Shown piece by piece: positions 26,207 to 34,633 of a DNA stretch of 64,000 nt (position 1 is the first letter of the stretch; each line of letters starts with the position of its first letter). The stretch is from NCBI RefSeq assembly GCF_012290005.1, contig NZ_JAAXMS010000004.1, positions 124,001 through 188,000 of the forward strand, written 5' to 3'. The translations under genes were made by a program, and so were the position numbers. The notes beneath the pieces were generated by a model that searched no databases, was not told where the DNA came from, and saw nothing but the letters and a program-made list of their open reading frames with translations. Source of the DNA: Crateriforma spongiae. Its GTDB lineage: Bacteria; Planctomycetota; Planctomycetia; Pirellulales; Pirellulaceae.

Positions 26207-27380
26207 GTGGTGACGAAAGAATCCTTTTCTGGAATGGCGGAACGTCGGACCGTTGGCATCAGGGCGATTCTTGTTTTTGCTGTCTCGGTCGTCTTTTGCA
26301 TTGGGAACTCGCGGACCGTTCATGGAGCGGAAACGCGATCCTCCATTCCTGTCGTGCTTCGAGAAACTCAGCCCAATCTCTTCGAAGCGAGAGTGAATCT
26401 GGACGGAATCGAAATCAATTCGAATCGTTCGGTTGTCTTGAAACTGAGTAATCCTGACGGCAACTCGCCAATCACCTTTTCCAAGCCTGTGGCGTCTTGC
26501 GGATGCCTGCAGGTCGCTGTGTCGGACACTCGACTGCCGGCAGGAGGAGAAATTGAGATTGTTTTGAAAGTTGCGGTCGATCGCAACCAAAAGGCACCGA
26601 TCTGGCGGCAAACAGTCTCTTTTGATTCTAAAAAACCAGGCGATTCCATCGTCAAGCTTGAAATCGTTAGCCGCGTCAACGGGTTATTGCGTTTTGACGA
26701 TGACCGTTTTCTCGTTCAACTCTATGAACACTCTGTTGATGATGGTGATCCCAAGCTGCTTGAGAGGCGTTTCGCATTCTATGCGACGGAACCGATTCAG
26801 ATTGATAAGCTTCAACTGATACAAAATCAAAGCGATCCCGCGGTAAGCGTTTCAATCGACCCATTGGATGCGGAACGTGGAGAATTGGTATTGAGAATTG
26901 GTATTGAGAATTGATGAAACGCACATTGGTGACAAGGGCGTCAAGCTTTCTTGTCAGCTTCGGGATCCAGAGTCTGGGCAAACGGCGAGCCTGTCCGGGG
27001 TGGTGGTCCGACGCAGTGCCGTCTCGGTCGTACCGTCAATCCTTCGTGTCGTCCGCAACGAGGATGGAAAACTCGACGCCCACGTTATTGTTTTAAACCA
27101 TGCAGCGGACCGGCAATCCCATGATGAAGGCGATCCCAAAGAGGCATCTCCTATTGCGATCGAGGCGTCGTTGGCGGGACGGAAATTGCGGACCAGGGTG
27201 ACTCAGGCAGGCAAGGGGTTTGCGCGAGTGGGGATTCGGATTCCCGAAGAACTGATTTCCCAGCTCAACGAATTGTCAAAACCGCAGATGAGCATCCAGG
27301 TCTATTGGGGCGATCGACGGATGGCGACAAAACACAAATTGCTGCCCGTTTCAACGTTTCAATCCGTGCTTGCTGAATGA
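26207..27380 (+). pseudogene. DUF1573-type exported protein, split by a 13-bp duplication
   Basis: Two frames, 26207-26914 and 26898-27380, make one protein if a 13-bp duplicate is removed: the text then reads ERGELVLRIDETHIGDKGVK without a break, about 386 aa in all. With the duplicate the first part ends early at ...LRIGIEN. The N-terminal part has a signal (VFAVSVVFCIGNSRTVHGAE) and a DUF1573 Ig-like domain with the PVASCGCLQVAVSD motif. The C-terminal part looks like a second Ig-like region (VVVRRSAVSVVPSILRVVRN). GTG 26207 is preferred. The gene is AT-richer than its neighbours. It may be a dead gene, a slippage switch or a sequencing error; the rest of the frame shows no decay. Confidence 0.75.
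26882..26913. repeat. 13-bp tandem duplication causing the frameshift
   Basis: GAATTGGTATTGA at 26882-26894 and again at 26895-26907, followed by the first six bases (GAATTG) of a third unit. Thirteen is not a multiple of three, so each gain or loss of a unit changes the frame. Confidence 0.9.
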
Positions 27381-27467
27381 ACATCGGCATAGATCATGGC
27401 CTGTGCTTGATCATCGATGAACTAGAGGAATGTTTGGGTTGTGTTTGGTGACGATGCGTCGGGAATC

Positions 27468-28463
27468 ATGACTTCCACCAGCGGTAGAAGAAATATGCGT
27501 CTGCTAGTTTTTCTCAGTTGTTTTATTGCCCTGCCCGCCTCCTGCGACGGGCAGTCCTTCGAGACTTTGACGTCCGAAGAATCGCAGACGCTGGCCAGTT
27601 CATTGTTGACAGGTCTGCTGGGCAACAATCGGGCCATCGAGAATTTTGATGTTTCCATTTCGCATGAGCACAACTCGTTCGGCTTGAACGGAGTTGGGGC
27701 TCAGATGGAAGTGCAGGCTCGGTTGCTTCGTGACGGCGTGGAAGGGAAGCAATTGGGCGTCTGGTTGACGCGTATCGATCGACGCTCCGATGATGAACAG
27801 ATCGATACAAACCAATCTGTTCGTGCCTTGATGGCGTCTGGCCAGAACAACTTCTTCGTTGCTTTGCGTGGGAAAGTTGCAGAGGTCGGGCGAGAAACCT
27901 GGCAGAGGATGCTGCCGCGGTTTCAGTGGCCGAGCTTTGAAAGTCTCTCGCTTCGCAGGTTCCCCGATTCCAAACCGGGTTCTGCGGGCGGCATTGAATA
28001 CTGGGACGCCGCCATAGCTTCTGGGGCCACATTATCGGCAGAGCACTTGCAAAGCGGCAACATTCAGGTTGACCACGCCACGCCGATGGAGACCGGAGGC
28101 GATATTTTGTATCGGTGGATTTTTTCACCGCAGACAATGATGCCCAAGTCTGTTGTGATTCGAATCCGCTACGTGGAAGACGACAACTTCTTTGTCTCGC
28201 AGCGAACGGTTTTTCAATGGCAGAAGATGGGTGCCGTCTATGTTCCGACGCAAATCACGCGAAGCGAACGCCAAAAAGAAACCGATTCTTCCGGTAAAAA
28301 GTGGCCTTACGAGGTGACCGACGATTTCGAGTTTCGGTGGAACACTTTGAATGAATCGATTAAGAGTTTCGACTTCACCAAAAAAGCATTATTGGATTTA
28401 AAACCCGAAGAATTTGTCGTTCAGTCGGCAACGCAGGGCTTGGCTGCACCGGAAGAAGGTTGA
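27468..28463 (+). CDS. Exported hypothetical protein next to the DUF1573 gene
   Basis: 331 aa from ATG 27468; ATG 27495 (with AGAAGA just upstream) is an alternative. The signal is MRLLVFLSCFIALPASC, possibly a lipobox. The rest is a soluble mixed alpha/beta protein: RAIENFDVSISHEHNSFG, QLGVWLTRIDRRSDDEQ, DILYRWIFSPQTMMPKSVVI, VFQWQKMGAVYVPTQITRSE. The late FEFRWNTLNESIKSFDF looks like the outer-membrane lipoprotein-sorting (LolA-like) style of beta-sheet repeats, but I cannot confirm a family. AT-richer composition is shared with the gene before it, so the two probably travel together. Confidence 0.65.
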   Translation: MTSTSGRRNMRLLVFLSCFIALPASCDGQSFETLTSEESQTLASSLLTGLLGNNRAIENFDVSISHEHNSFGLNGVGAQMEVQARLLRDGVEGKQLGVWLTRIDRRSDDEQIDTNQSVRALMASGQNNFFVALRGKVAEVGRETWQRMLPRFQWPSFESLSLRRFPDSKPGSAGGIEYWDAAIASGATLSAEHLQSGNIQVDHATPMETGGDILYRWIFSPQTMMPKSVVIRIRYVEDDNFFVSQRTVFQWQKMGAVYVPTQITRSERQKETDSSGKKWPYEVTDDFEFRWNTLNESIKSFDFTKKALLDLKPEEFVVQSATQGLAAPEEG

Positions 28464-28559
28464 CTGGGCGCAAAAGGTTGTCGCGGGTCGCTTTCGTCCC
28501 GCCCAAGGACAATGGCTATCGCAGACCAGGCCGACGATGCATCACACGTAGGGGCATGC

Positions 28560-28693
28560 TAGGCACTGTTTATCAAGTGGTAACCCGAAGCGTCAGCGAG
28601 GGGCCGAAGTTATTCATTCGTCAAGAATCCCTCGCTGACGCGTCGGGTTACCGTTTTCATTGGCCTTCGTCTTGAATTGATAAACAGTGCCTA
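28560..28693. mobile_element. MITE-like inverted-repeat element, copy 2 (134 bp)
   Basis: The same element as at 2359-2490, in the same orientation, with a few substitutions and a slightly longer centre. The left end TAGGCACTGTTTATCAA matches the right end AATTGATAAACAGTGCCTA in inverse. A frame over it (28460-28675) gives VTRSVSEG and ESLADASGYRFHW and should not be called a gene. It lies in the gap 28464-28809, downstream of the AT-rich pair. Confidence 0.85.
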
Positions 28694-28762
28694 ACGCATT
28701 TTGGCGTAGGCAACGTCAAGAAGCGTTGTCCGATCTTGCTCCTCGATAGACAGGCAACGTGA

Positions 28763-28789
28763 CGCTACTTTCGTCTAACGAAAGGCGAC
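28763..28789. repeat. CGCTACTTTCG...CGAAAGGCGAC dispersed inverted repeat
   Basis: A solitary copy, in reverse orientation, of the imperfect hairpin that opens each unit of the tandem arrays at 19154 and 52713. Confidence 0.6.
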
Positions 28790-28809
28790 AATGAAAAACC
28801 CGCCGGCGG

Positions 28810-30159
28810 CTAGGACTTCTTAGCAAAGGCGCGTTTCAGTTCGTCCAAGCCGGTCAGGCCACGGGCGACGGTCAGCACCGCTTCGGCTTGGATGTTCTTG
28901 TGGCCTTCGGCTTTGGCCACCGCGTATAGCTTGGCGATGTCGCGGGTCTTGGTGAATGCGTCGCGCAGTTTCGGCCCCGGTTGCAAATACTCGAACACTG
29001 CGATGCGTCCGAAGTAGCCGCGACCGTTGCACACGTGGCACGGTTCGATCGGTGCCGGTCGGCCTTTTTCGTCGACCTGTTGTTCGATCGGCGGGGGAAC
29101 GAAAGGCTGGTATAGCAACGCCACGCGGCCGGCGGGAATCCCCAGTTGAGCCAACAGTTTCGGCGGCGGTTCGAAACCGACTTTGCAGTTTTCGCACAGT
29201 CGTCGGATCAGTTTTTGGCTGGTCACGCCACGCAAGTGCTTCAGGATTTCGGCGGTCTGTTGCGGATACTTGGCCAGCAATCGCACCACGGCTTCGATCG
29301 CGTTGCCGGCGACCATGCGAGTGATCAGTTGCTTTTCTGCGGTCTCGCACTGTGCCAGGGTCTTTTCCAACGACTCCGGCTGGGGCAACTCGGGGAACAG
29401 CAAGACGTCGGGTTCACGAAGGATCAACCGGCTGAGCAAACTGGTTTCCGTTTCCCCGGTGTCACCGCCATAGAAGTTGGCCGAGACGTTGATGATTTCC
29501 GGTTCCGGCTTTTCTTTGTCTTCCAACGCCTGAAAGTCACGGACGAACTTGTCCGCTTCGTTCATCGCGACCCACCAAGTCGTGGTCAGGCCTTCGGATT
29601 TTGGTGCGCTGACGACCATCATCGAACTGGATGAATTCAAGCCTTCCTTGAAGGCTTCGATCATCTTGTCGCGCATGCCCAAGTCGGCCAGTTTTTCAAA
29701 CGGCATCTTTTTTGGGGCGACCACGACCAGGACGCGTTCGCCGGTCTTGACACCTTGGGAACGTACGCTGATGTCGAATTTTTCCTTGTTCGCCTTGAGG
29801 TCACATTCGCCCTTTTGTGCGCTGCGGCGGTCGGCCGGGTTCATGTAGCAAAGCTGTTTCAAGGCGTACAGCATTGCATCGCCGGTTTCGCGATCCAGCG
29901 GTGGCATGGATTCCCAGGCCCCGTCGATCTGGTAGCGGATCGCACAGGCGGTTTGCGAAAAGTCCAACAGCACTTGGCTGGCACGATTGGCGATCGCGTG
30001 TCCGATTTGTCCGGCGATGACTTCGAAACCGGCGCCCTGTCGCGCGGCGACCAAGGTGGCTTGGGAATCACTGGACGAAGGTCCGCGGGGCGAAAATTCG
30101 ACCGGCCGGACGGTTTGCCAGGGCTGCAGTTCTTCCTGCTTGACGGATTTTCGTGCCAT
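28810..30159 (-). CDS. Degenerate PilB/GspE-like secretion ATPase homologue
   Basis: 449 aa. It keeps the type II/IV secretion ATPase layout: N-terminal part with LLDFSQTACAIRYQIDGAWE, YMNPADRRSAQKG, the GERVLVVVAPKK region, and a C-terminal zinc module CENC ... CHVCNGRGYFGRIAVFEYL. The Walker A position reads VVSAPKSEGLTTTWW instead of GPTGSGKTTTLY, with no GK[ST]. The Walker B region reads LILREPDVLLFPELPQP in place of LRQDPDVIMVGEIRD. It probably no longer hydrolyses ATP and may act as a structural or regulatory partner. It is 150 bp downstream of pilT on the same strand. Confidence 0.82.
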   Translation of the reverse strand: MARKSVKQEELQPWQTVRPVEFSPRGPSSSDSQATLVAARQGAGFEVIAGQIGHAIANRASQVLLDFSQTACAIRYQIDGAWESMPPLDRETGDAMLYALKQLCYMNPADRRSAQKGECDLKANKEKFDISVRSQGVKTGERVLVVVAPKKMPFEKLADLGMRDKMIEAFKEGLNSSSSMMVVSAPKSEGLTTTWWVAMNEADKFVRDFQALEDKEKPEPEIINVSANFYGGDTGETETSLLSRLILREPDVLLFPELPQPESLEKTLAQCETAEKQLITRMVAGNAIEAVVRLLAKYPQQTAEILKHLRGVTSQKLIRRLCENCKVGFEPPPKLLAQLGIPAGRVALLYQPFVPPPIEQQVDEKGRPAPIEPCHVCNGRGYFGRIAVFEYLQPGPKLRDAFTKTRDIAKLYAVAKAEGHKNIQAEAVLTVARGLTGLDELKRAFAKKS

Positions 30160-30311
30160 GCGGGGGTGGATCGCGAGAAGATGGTCAAAGTGATGGTGAT
30201 GGCGGCAAGGACGCCTAGATTAATTCAACGGCCCGGGGCTGACTGCCCCCGAAGGCCGGAATGTCGCGGGGCAGCCGGCGCGCGGCTGCCGCAAAAACGG
30301 AACGATCGGAA

Positions 30312-31520
30312 TCAGATGATCCCCGGCGCTTTGACGTCGATGCCCTTGAGCGCCATCTTCAGCGAATCCTTGTTCGGCGCGACGGCAAAGGCGGTGGGAC
30401 GATCGATTAATTCGTCGTCGATCAATTGTTTCAGCGACATTGTGAAGTCCTGCATGCCGTCTTCGGCACCGATCCGGATCGCATCGGGCAGTTTGTTGTC
30501 GTGGCCTTCCAAGACCAATTTCCGAATCATCGGGGTGAACGTCATCACTTCGCACGTCGGCACCCGCGAGACCCCCGGCTTGATGCTGCGCAGCAGTTTC
30601 TGTGCAACGATGCCTTTCATGTTGAACGCGATCGCGCTGCGGATGGCGTTATGCATTTCTTCGGGGAACAAGTCCAGGATCCGGCCGATCGTGGTTGACG
30701 CACTGGATGCGTGAATCGTTCCGAACACCAAGTGACCGGTTTCGGCGGCGTGGATGGCCGTCATGAAAGTTTCTTCATCCCGAAGCTCGCCGACCAGGAT
30801 GATGTCGGGGTCTTCCCGCACCGCGTGCTTCATGCCGACGCCAAAGTCGATGACGTCTTGACCGATTTCACGCTGGTTAATCAGCGATTTGTCTTCGGTG
30901 AAAATGAATTCGATCGGGTCTTCCAGCGTCAGGATGTGCTTGCGGTAAATGCTGTTGATGTAGTTCAGCATCGAACCGATGGTCGTCGACTTGCCACTGC
31001 CCGTCACACCGGCCAGCAAGATCATGCCTTGTTCAAAGTGGCACAGGCTTTCGATCGACTCGGGCAAAAACAGGCCGCGGAAATCGGGGATGAAGTTATT
31101 GATCCGCCGGGCGACCAAACCGATGTTGCCCAGGGATTTCAGCATGTTCACCCGGAATCGCCAATTCACGCCGTCGACCTGACACAGGTACGCAAAGTCG
31201 GCACCGCCTTCTTCTTCAAAGATCTTCAAGTTCCGATGGTCCATCATCGGGATCAACAGCCGCACCATTTCTTCCGCTTCGATGGGCGGGCGGTTCAGCG
31301 GTTTCAGTTCACCGCCGACACGCACCATCGGTGGTTGGCCGACTTTCAGGTGCAAGTCGGAACCTTCCAGTTTGACCAGGGCGCGAAAGATCTTGTCGAC
31401 CTCCAGTTCCTCACGGTCCTTCAACAGACTTTCGGTCAGCCGAGCCGCAATCGCTTCTGCCGAATTGTCATCGAAGTGGGGGCCGTGGTGATCAGCCTTT
31501 TGGGAGGATTGGTGTGACAT
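30312..31520 (-). CDS. pilT: PilT-type pilus retraction ATPase
   Basis: 402 aa hexameric ATPase that retracts type IV pili from the inner membrane. The N-terminal PAS-like part (GSDLHLKVGQPPMVRVGGEL) is followed by an intact Walker A (AGVTGSGKSTTIGSM), the Asp box (LTLEDPIEFIF), Walker B (PDIILVGELRDEETFMTAIH), the His box (GHLVFGTIHASSA) and a C-terminal QKLLRSIKPGVSRVP. An extra acidic N-terminal ~40 residues are present. ATG 31520 is chosen; an upstream in-frame ATG would add 39 residues of non-family sequence. It is followed by the degenerate ATPase. Confidence 0.92.
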   Translation of the reverse strand: MSHQSSQKADHHGPHFDDNSAEAIAARLTESLLKDREELEVDKIFRALVKLEGSDLHLKVGQPPMVRVGGELKPLNRPPIEAEEMVRLLIPMMDHRNLKIFEEEGGADFAYLCQVDGVNWRFRVNMLKSLGNIGLVARRINNFIPDFRGLFLPESIESLCHFEQGMILLAGVTGSGKSTTIGSMLNYINSIYRKHILTLEDPIEFIFTEDKSLINQREIGQDVIDFGVGMKHAVREDPDIILVGELRDEETFMTAIHAAETGHLVFGTIHASSASTTIGRILDLFPEEMHNAIRSAIAFNMKGIVAQKLLRSIKPGVSRVPTCEVMTFTPMIRKLVLEGHDNKLPDAIRIGAEDGMQDFTMSLKQLIDDELIDRPTAFAVAPNKDSLKMALKGIDVKAPGII

Positions 31521-32042
31521 CGATTCCCCGATGGAGCGCAGTATGAGGTTGATGGTGGATGTGGTTTGGACGGCGACAGGTCCGAAAGCCCGATGGCCCG
31601 GCTTGTCGTATTCCCCCGGCGATCGACACGCCATCAATCAAGGGGTGTCGTCGAATCGGCCCCTTGGGTCGCCAGGCGACGTGCCGTATGGGTGGTTTTG
31701 AGCGGTCCGACGGGACATTCATCCCGCCACGAAGGCTGCCAAGGGTGTAAGAGGAGCACTTGTCAGTCTAAGCGGTTTCACGTCGACGACAAATCGTATC
31801 GACCGGTTCGTTTCGCAAAACCGGCCGGGCCGCGACAGGTTTTGACGCCACCGCCGCCGGGACGCCGCGACGAACTGGCTGCCGTTAAGGGCCGATCGGT
31901 GTATTCGTCACCGCCATTAGGACCTGATCTTTCGTACCATTTCGCCGTTTCCCCTTCTATTTACGGGGCGCCAGCTATACTCGCATCCAGCACAGGGCTA
32001 CTTGTCGAACCCAATGATCTGCCCCTAAGGCCATCGATTCGT
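31521..32042. promoter_or_regulatory. Divergent region between pilT and the tyrosine kinase
   Basis: 522 bp. The kinase frame stays open through it, but it has the look of spacer (Arg/Pro-rich, no family match). Promoters for both genes are expected; I could not place them. Confidence 0.4.
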
Positions 32043-34406
32043 ATGACCGAAAACAACGCCAAACCTTCGGCACCCGCCAAGTCAGAATCTCGGGTGACCG
32101 AGGATGTGGTCACTCTGGACGTTCTGCAAATTCTGTTTCGCCAGCGGTGGCTGATCGCCTTTTTGACCCTGGCCGGTCTGGCCGCCGGCGTCGCCTATGC
32201 CCTGCAAGCCCGCGTGTGGTACGAGTCGACCGCCCGCGTGTTGATCAACGAAAAAAGCTCGGGTTTGGCCAGTTCGTCGTCCAACGAGATGGTCGAGGAA
32301 GACATTCTGGCCAATCACATCGAACTGCTGCTGAGCCGCAAGATCGTCGGTGAAGCGATGGCGGCCAAAGACGATGACGGCAATTCGCTGATGACGTTGC
32401 CCTCGGTTGTCGAGCACCTGGATCCGGAAATCGAAACCGTCGACGCGGTCGACTACGTGATCGACCACATGGAAGTCGTCAAAGGCGGCGAAGGTGGTGC
32501 GAAGACCGCACGGACGCTGCGAATCAGTTTGAACCACACCGAACCGGAAGACGCCCAGCGATTGTTGACCGCGGTGCTGCAGACCTACAGCCGCTATCTG
32601 GATCAACAGATCAGCGACATGATGGATTTGGCGACCGCGAAGATCAACGAAGCCAAGAACGAAGTCGAAGGCGAACTGCACATCGCGGAAAAGAAGTACT
32701 TGGAACACCGCCAAACGGCGCCCATGTTGTTCCAGGGCGAAGGCAGCAGCAATGTCTATCAGGACAAGTATCGCCGACTGCAAGACGAACTGATCGATCT
32801 GCAGATCCAAGAATCCACGATCAAGACCCGCTTGGCGCGTGTCGAAAACGAACTGGAAGACTTGGACGGCAAAACGCTTTCGATGACTGAAAGTATGGAC
32901 AAGTTGGCGCTGATCGACAGCGAAAGCTTGGAACGCTTGGGATTGTTCGCCGGGCTGCAAATCAGTGCATCCAACACCGCGGAATTCAAAGCCACCATGC
33001 CGGTGCGGGCGGAAGAAGCACGCACGCGGTTTGCGTACCTGTTGAAGCTGAACAGTGAAAAGCAACGGCTGCAGGCCAAGTTCGGTGCCAGCCATCCGGA
33101 CGTGCAAGACATCGACGACGAAATCCGTTTGGTTCGCAAGTTCATCGATGAAAGTAATGAAGACACGGTGGCCGAAGCACCGTTTGGCGAAAACTCGGTC
33201 AACCCCGAATCACTGTTGAAGGCTTATGTCGGTTTCCTGAACCACGATATGGCCACCATCGCCGAACGCAAATCGGAATTGACCGCCCTTGCCAACCAAG
33301 CCGAAACGGATGCCCGCGAGCTGATCGAATACGAATTGACCGACGTGGTGCTGCGTAAGGAAGTCGAACGCAACGAAGCTTTGTTTGATGGTGTCGTGCA
33401 ACAACTGCGTGACGTCGACATCGCCAGCGGTTTGCGTGGGTACTTGTACGAATTGCTGGAAACGCCGCGGATCGGTGCCAAGTCATGGCCCAGTTTGCCG
33501 CTGTGTGGTTTGGGCGGCTTGATGCTGGGCGTCTTCGCCGGGCTGACGCTGGCCGTGGCCAACGACGTGCGTGACGGACGGTTCCGTTCGGCCGCCGAGG
33601 TGGAAGAGACCGTTTCGCTGCCGTCCTTGGGCCGTGTCGGCAAGCTGAATTCGATGCGACGTGGCGTTCGCGGTTTGATCGCCGGGGAACTGTCGCCCAA
33701 CGCCGAAGCGCTGCGTCTGGGCCGAACGATGTTGTTGCCGAAAATCAAATCGCGTGACATGAAATCGATCGGCGTCACCAGTTCGATGCAGGGCGACGGA
33801 AAATCGACGATCACGGCTAACTTGGCGGCGTCGTTTTCACAGGTCGGCTTGTCGGTCTTGGTCGTCGACGGTGACCTTCGGCGTCCGACCGTGCACCGAT
33901 ACTTCAGCGTCGCACCGGAAGGCGGCTTGACCGATTTGTTGACCGGGTCGATGGAACTGGACGATGCGATCAAGCCGACCGAGGCTGATGGCGTTTCGGT
34001 GATCACCGCTGGTGCTTCGACGCGGACTCCGGCCGAGTTGTTGCAATCGGAAAAGCTGGAAGAATTGACTCATCAGTTGGAAGAACGATTCGACCTGGTC
34101 ATCTTCGACTTGCCGCCGGTCTTGGCCGTCTCCGATCCGCTTGTCGTCGCACCGCGAATTGATGGCATGGTGTTGGTCATCCGTGCCGCTTCGGCCCGAC
34201 GTGACGAAGTCATGAACAGCTTGAAGCGTGTCACTGATGCCGGCGGCAACATGGTCGGTTGTGTGTTGAACACGTTCGGGGCCGGAAAGAGCTTCGATCT
34301 GGGCGGTGGTTACTACGGCTACTACGAAAGTGGGTACAGCCGTCCGACCAATCGCACCAAACCGGTCACGTCGGCCCGTATCGTCGAAGTCGACAACGAC
34401 GCCTGA
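32043..34406 (+). CDS. Wzc-type chain-length regulator / BY-family tyrosine kinase
   Basis: 787 aa. The N-terminal Wzz domain has a first membrane helix (LIAFLTLAGLAAGVAYAL), then a long periplasmic coiled coil with an expanded helical region, and a second helix near 500 (LPLCGLGGLMLGVFAGLTLA). The cytoplasmic BY-kinase domain has Walker A (SSMQGDGKSTITANLAASF), Walker A' (VLVVDGDLRRPTVHRYF) and Walker B (FDLVIFDLPPVLAVSD). The tail GGGYYGYYESGYSRP is the expected tyrosine cluster for autophosphorylation. It controls EPS polymerisation and export with a Wza channel; the likely partner is at 3414. ATG 32043 starts the family sequence. Confidence 0.92.
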   Translation: MTENNAKPSAPAKSESRVTEDVVTLDVLQILFRQRWLIAFLTLAGLAAGVAYALQARVWYESTARVLINEKSSGLASSSSNEMVEEDILANHIELLLSRKIVGEAMAAKDDDGNSLMTLPSVVEHLDPEIETVDAVDYVIDHMEVVKGGEGGAKTARTLRISLNHTEPEDAQRLLTAVLQTYSRYLDQQISDMMDLATAKINEAKNEVEGELHIAEKKYLEHRQTAPMLFQGEGSSNVYQDKYRRLQDELIDLQIQESTIKTRLARVENELEDLDGKTLSMTESMDKLALIDSESLERLGLFAGLQISASNTAEFKATMPVRAEEARTRFAYLLKLNSEKQRLQAKFGASHPDVQDIDDEIRLVRKFIDESNEDTVAEAPFGENSVNPESLLKAYVGFLNHDMATIAERKSELTALANQAETDARELIEYELTDVVLRKEVERNEALFDGVVQQLRDVDIASGLRGYLYELLETPRIGAKSWPSLPLCGLGGLMLGVFAGLTLAVANDVRDGRFRSAAEVEETVSLPSLGRVGKLNSMRRGVRGLIAGELSPNAEALRLGRTMLLPKIKSRDMKSIGVTSSMQGDGKSTITANLAASFSQVGLSVLVVDGDLRRPTVHRYFSVAPEGGLTDLLTGSMELDDAIKPTEADGVSVITAGASTRTPAELLQSEKLEELTHQLEERFDLVIFDLPPVLAVSDPLVVAPRIDGMVLVIRAASARRDEVMNSLKRVTDAGGNMVGCVLNTFGAGKSFDLGGGYYGYYESGYSRPTNRTKPVTSARIVEVDNDA

Positions 34407-34633
34407 TCGCAAAACCGGAAGACTTTCCCGCATCGCGTCGCACCCGGCACGCGTTGCGGACCGGATGAGGGCTGCGGGGTAGTCTTTCCCGCAATGGTTT
34501 GCGGCGGTGAATCGTGTCTACGATTCGCGGCCATTGGGCGGCCAGTGCGCGTCGACAGGTCTATAATCCGCGTTGGGTTTGGCTGACCTATCTTTTCTTT
34601 TCGACCGGACGTCCCAACCGCTGGGTGATTTTG

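Noticed and set aside
28460-28675. 71-codon frame with VTRSVSEG and ESLADASGY peptides
   Set aside because: It is the translation of the MITE-like inverted repeat; the same peptides arise from copy 1 at 2359 in another context.
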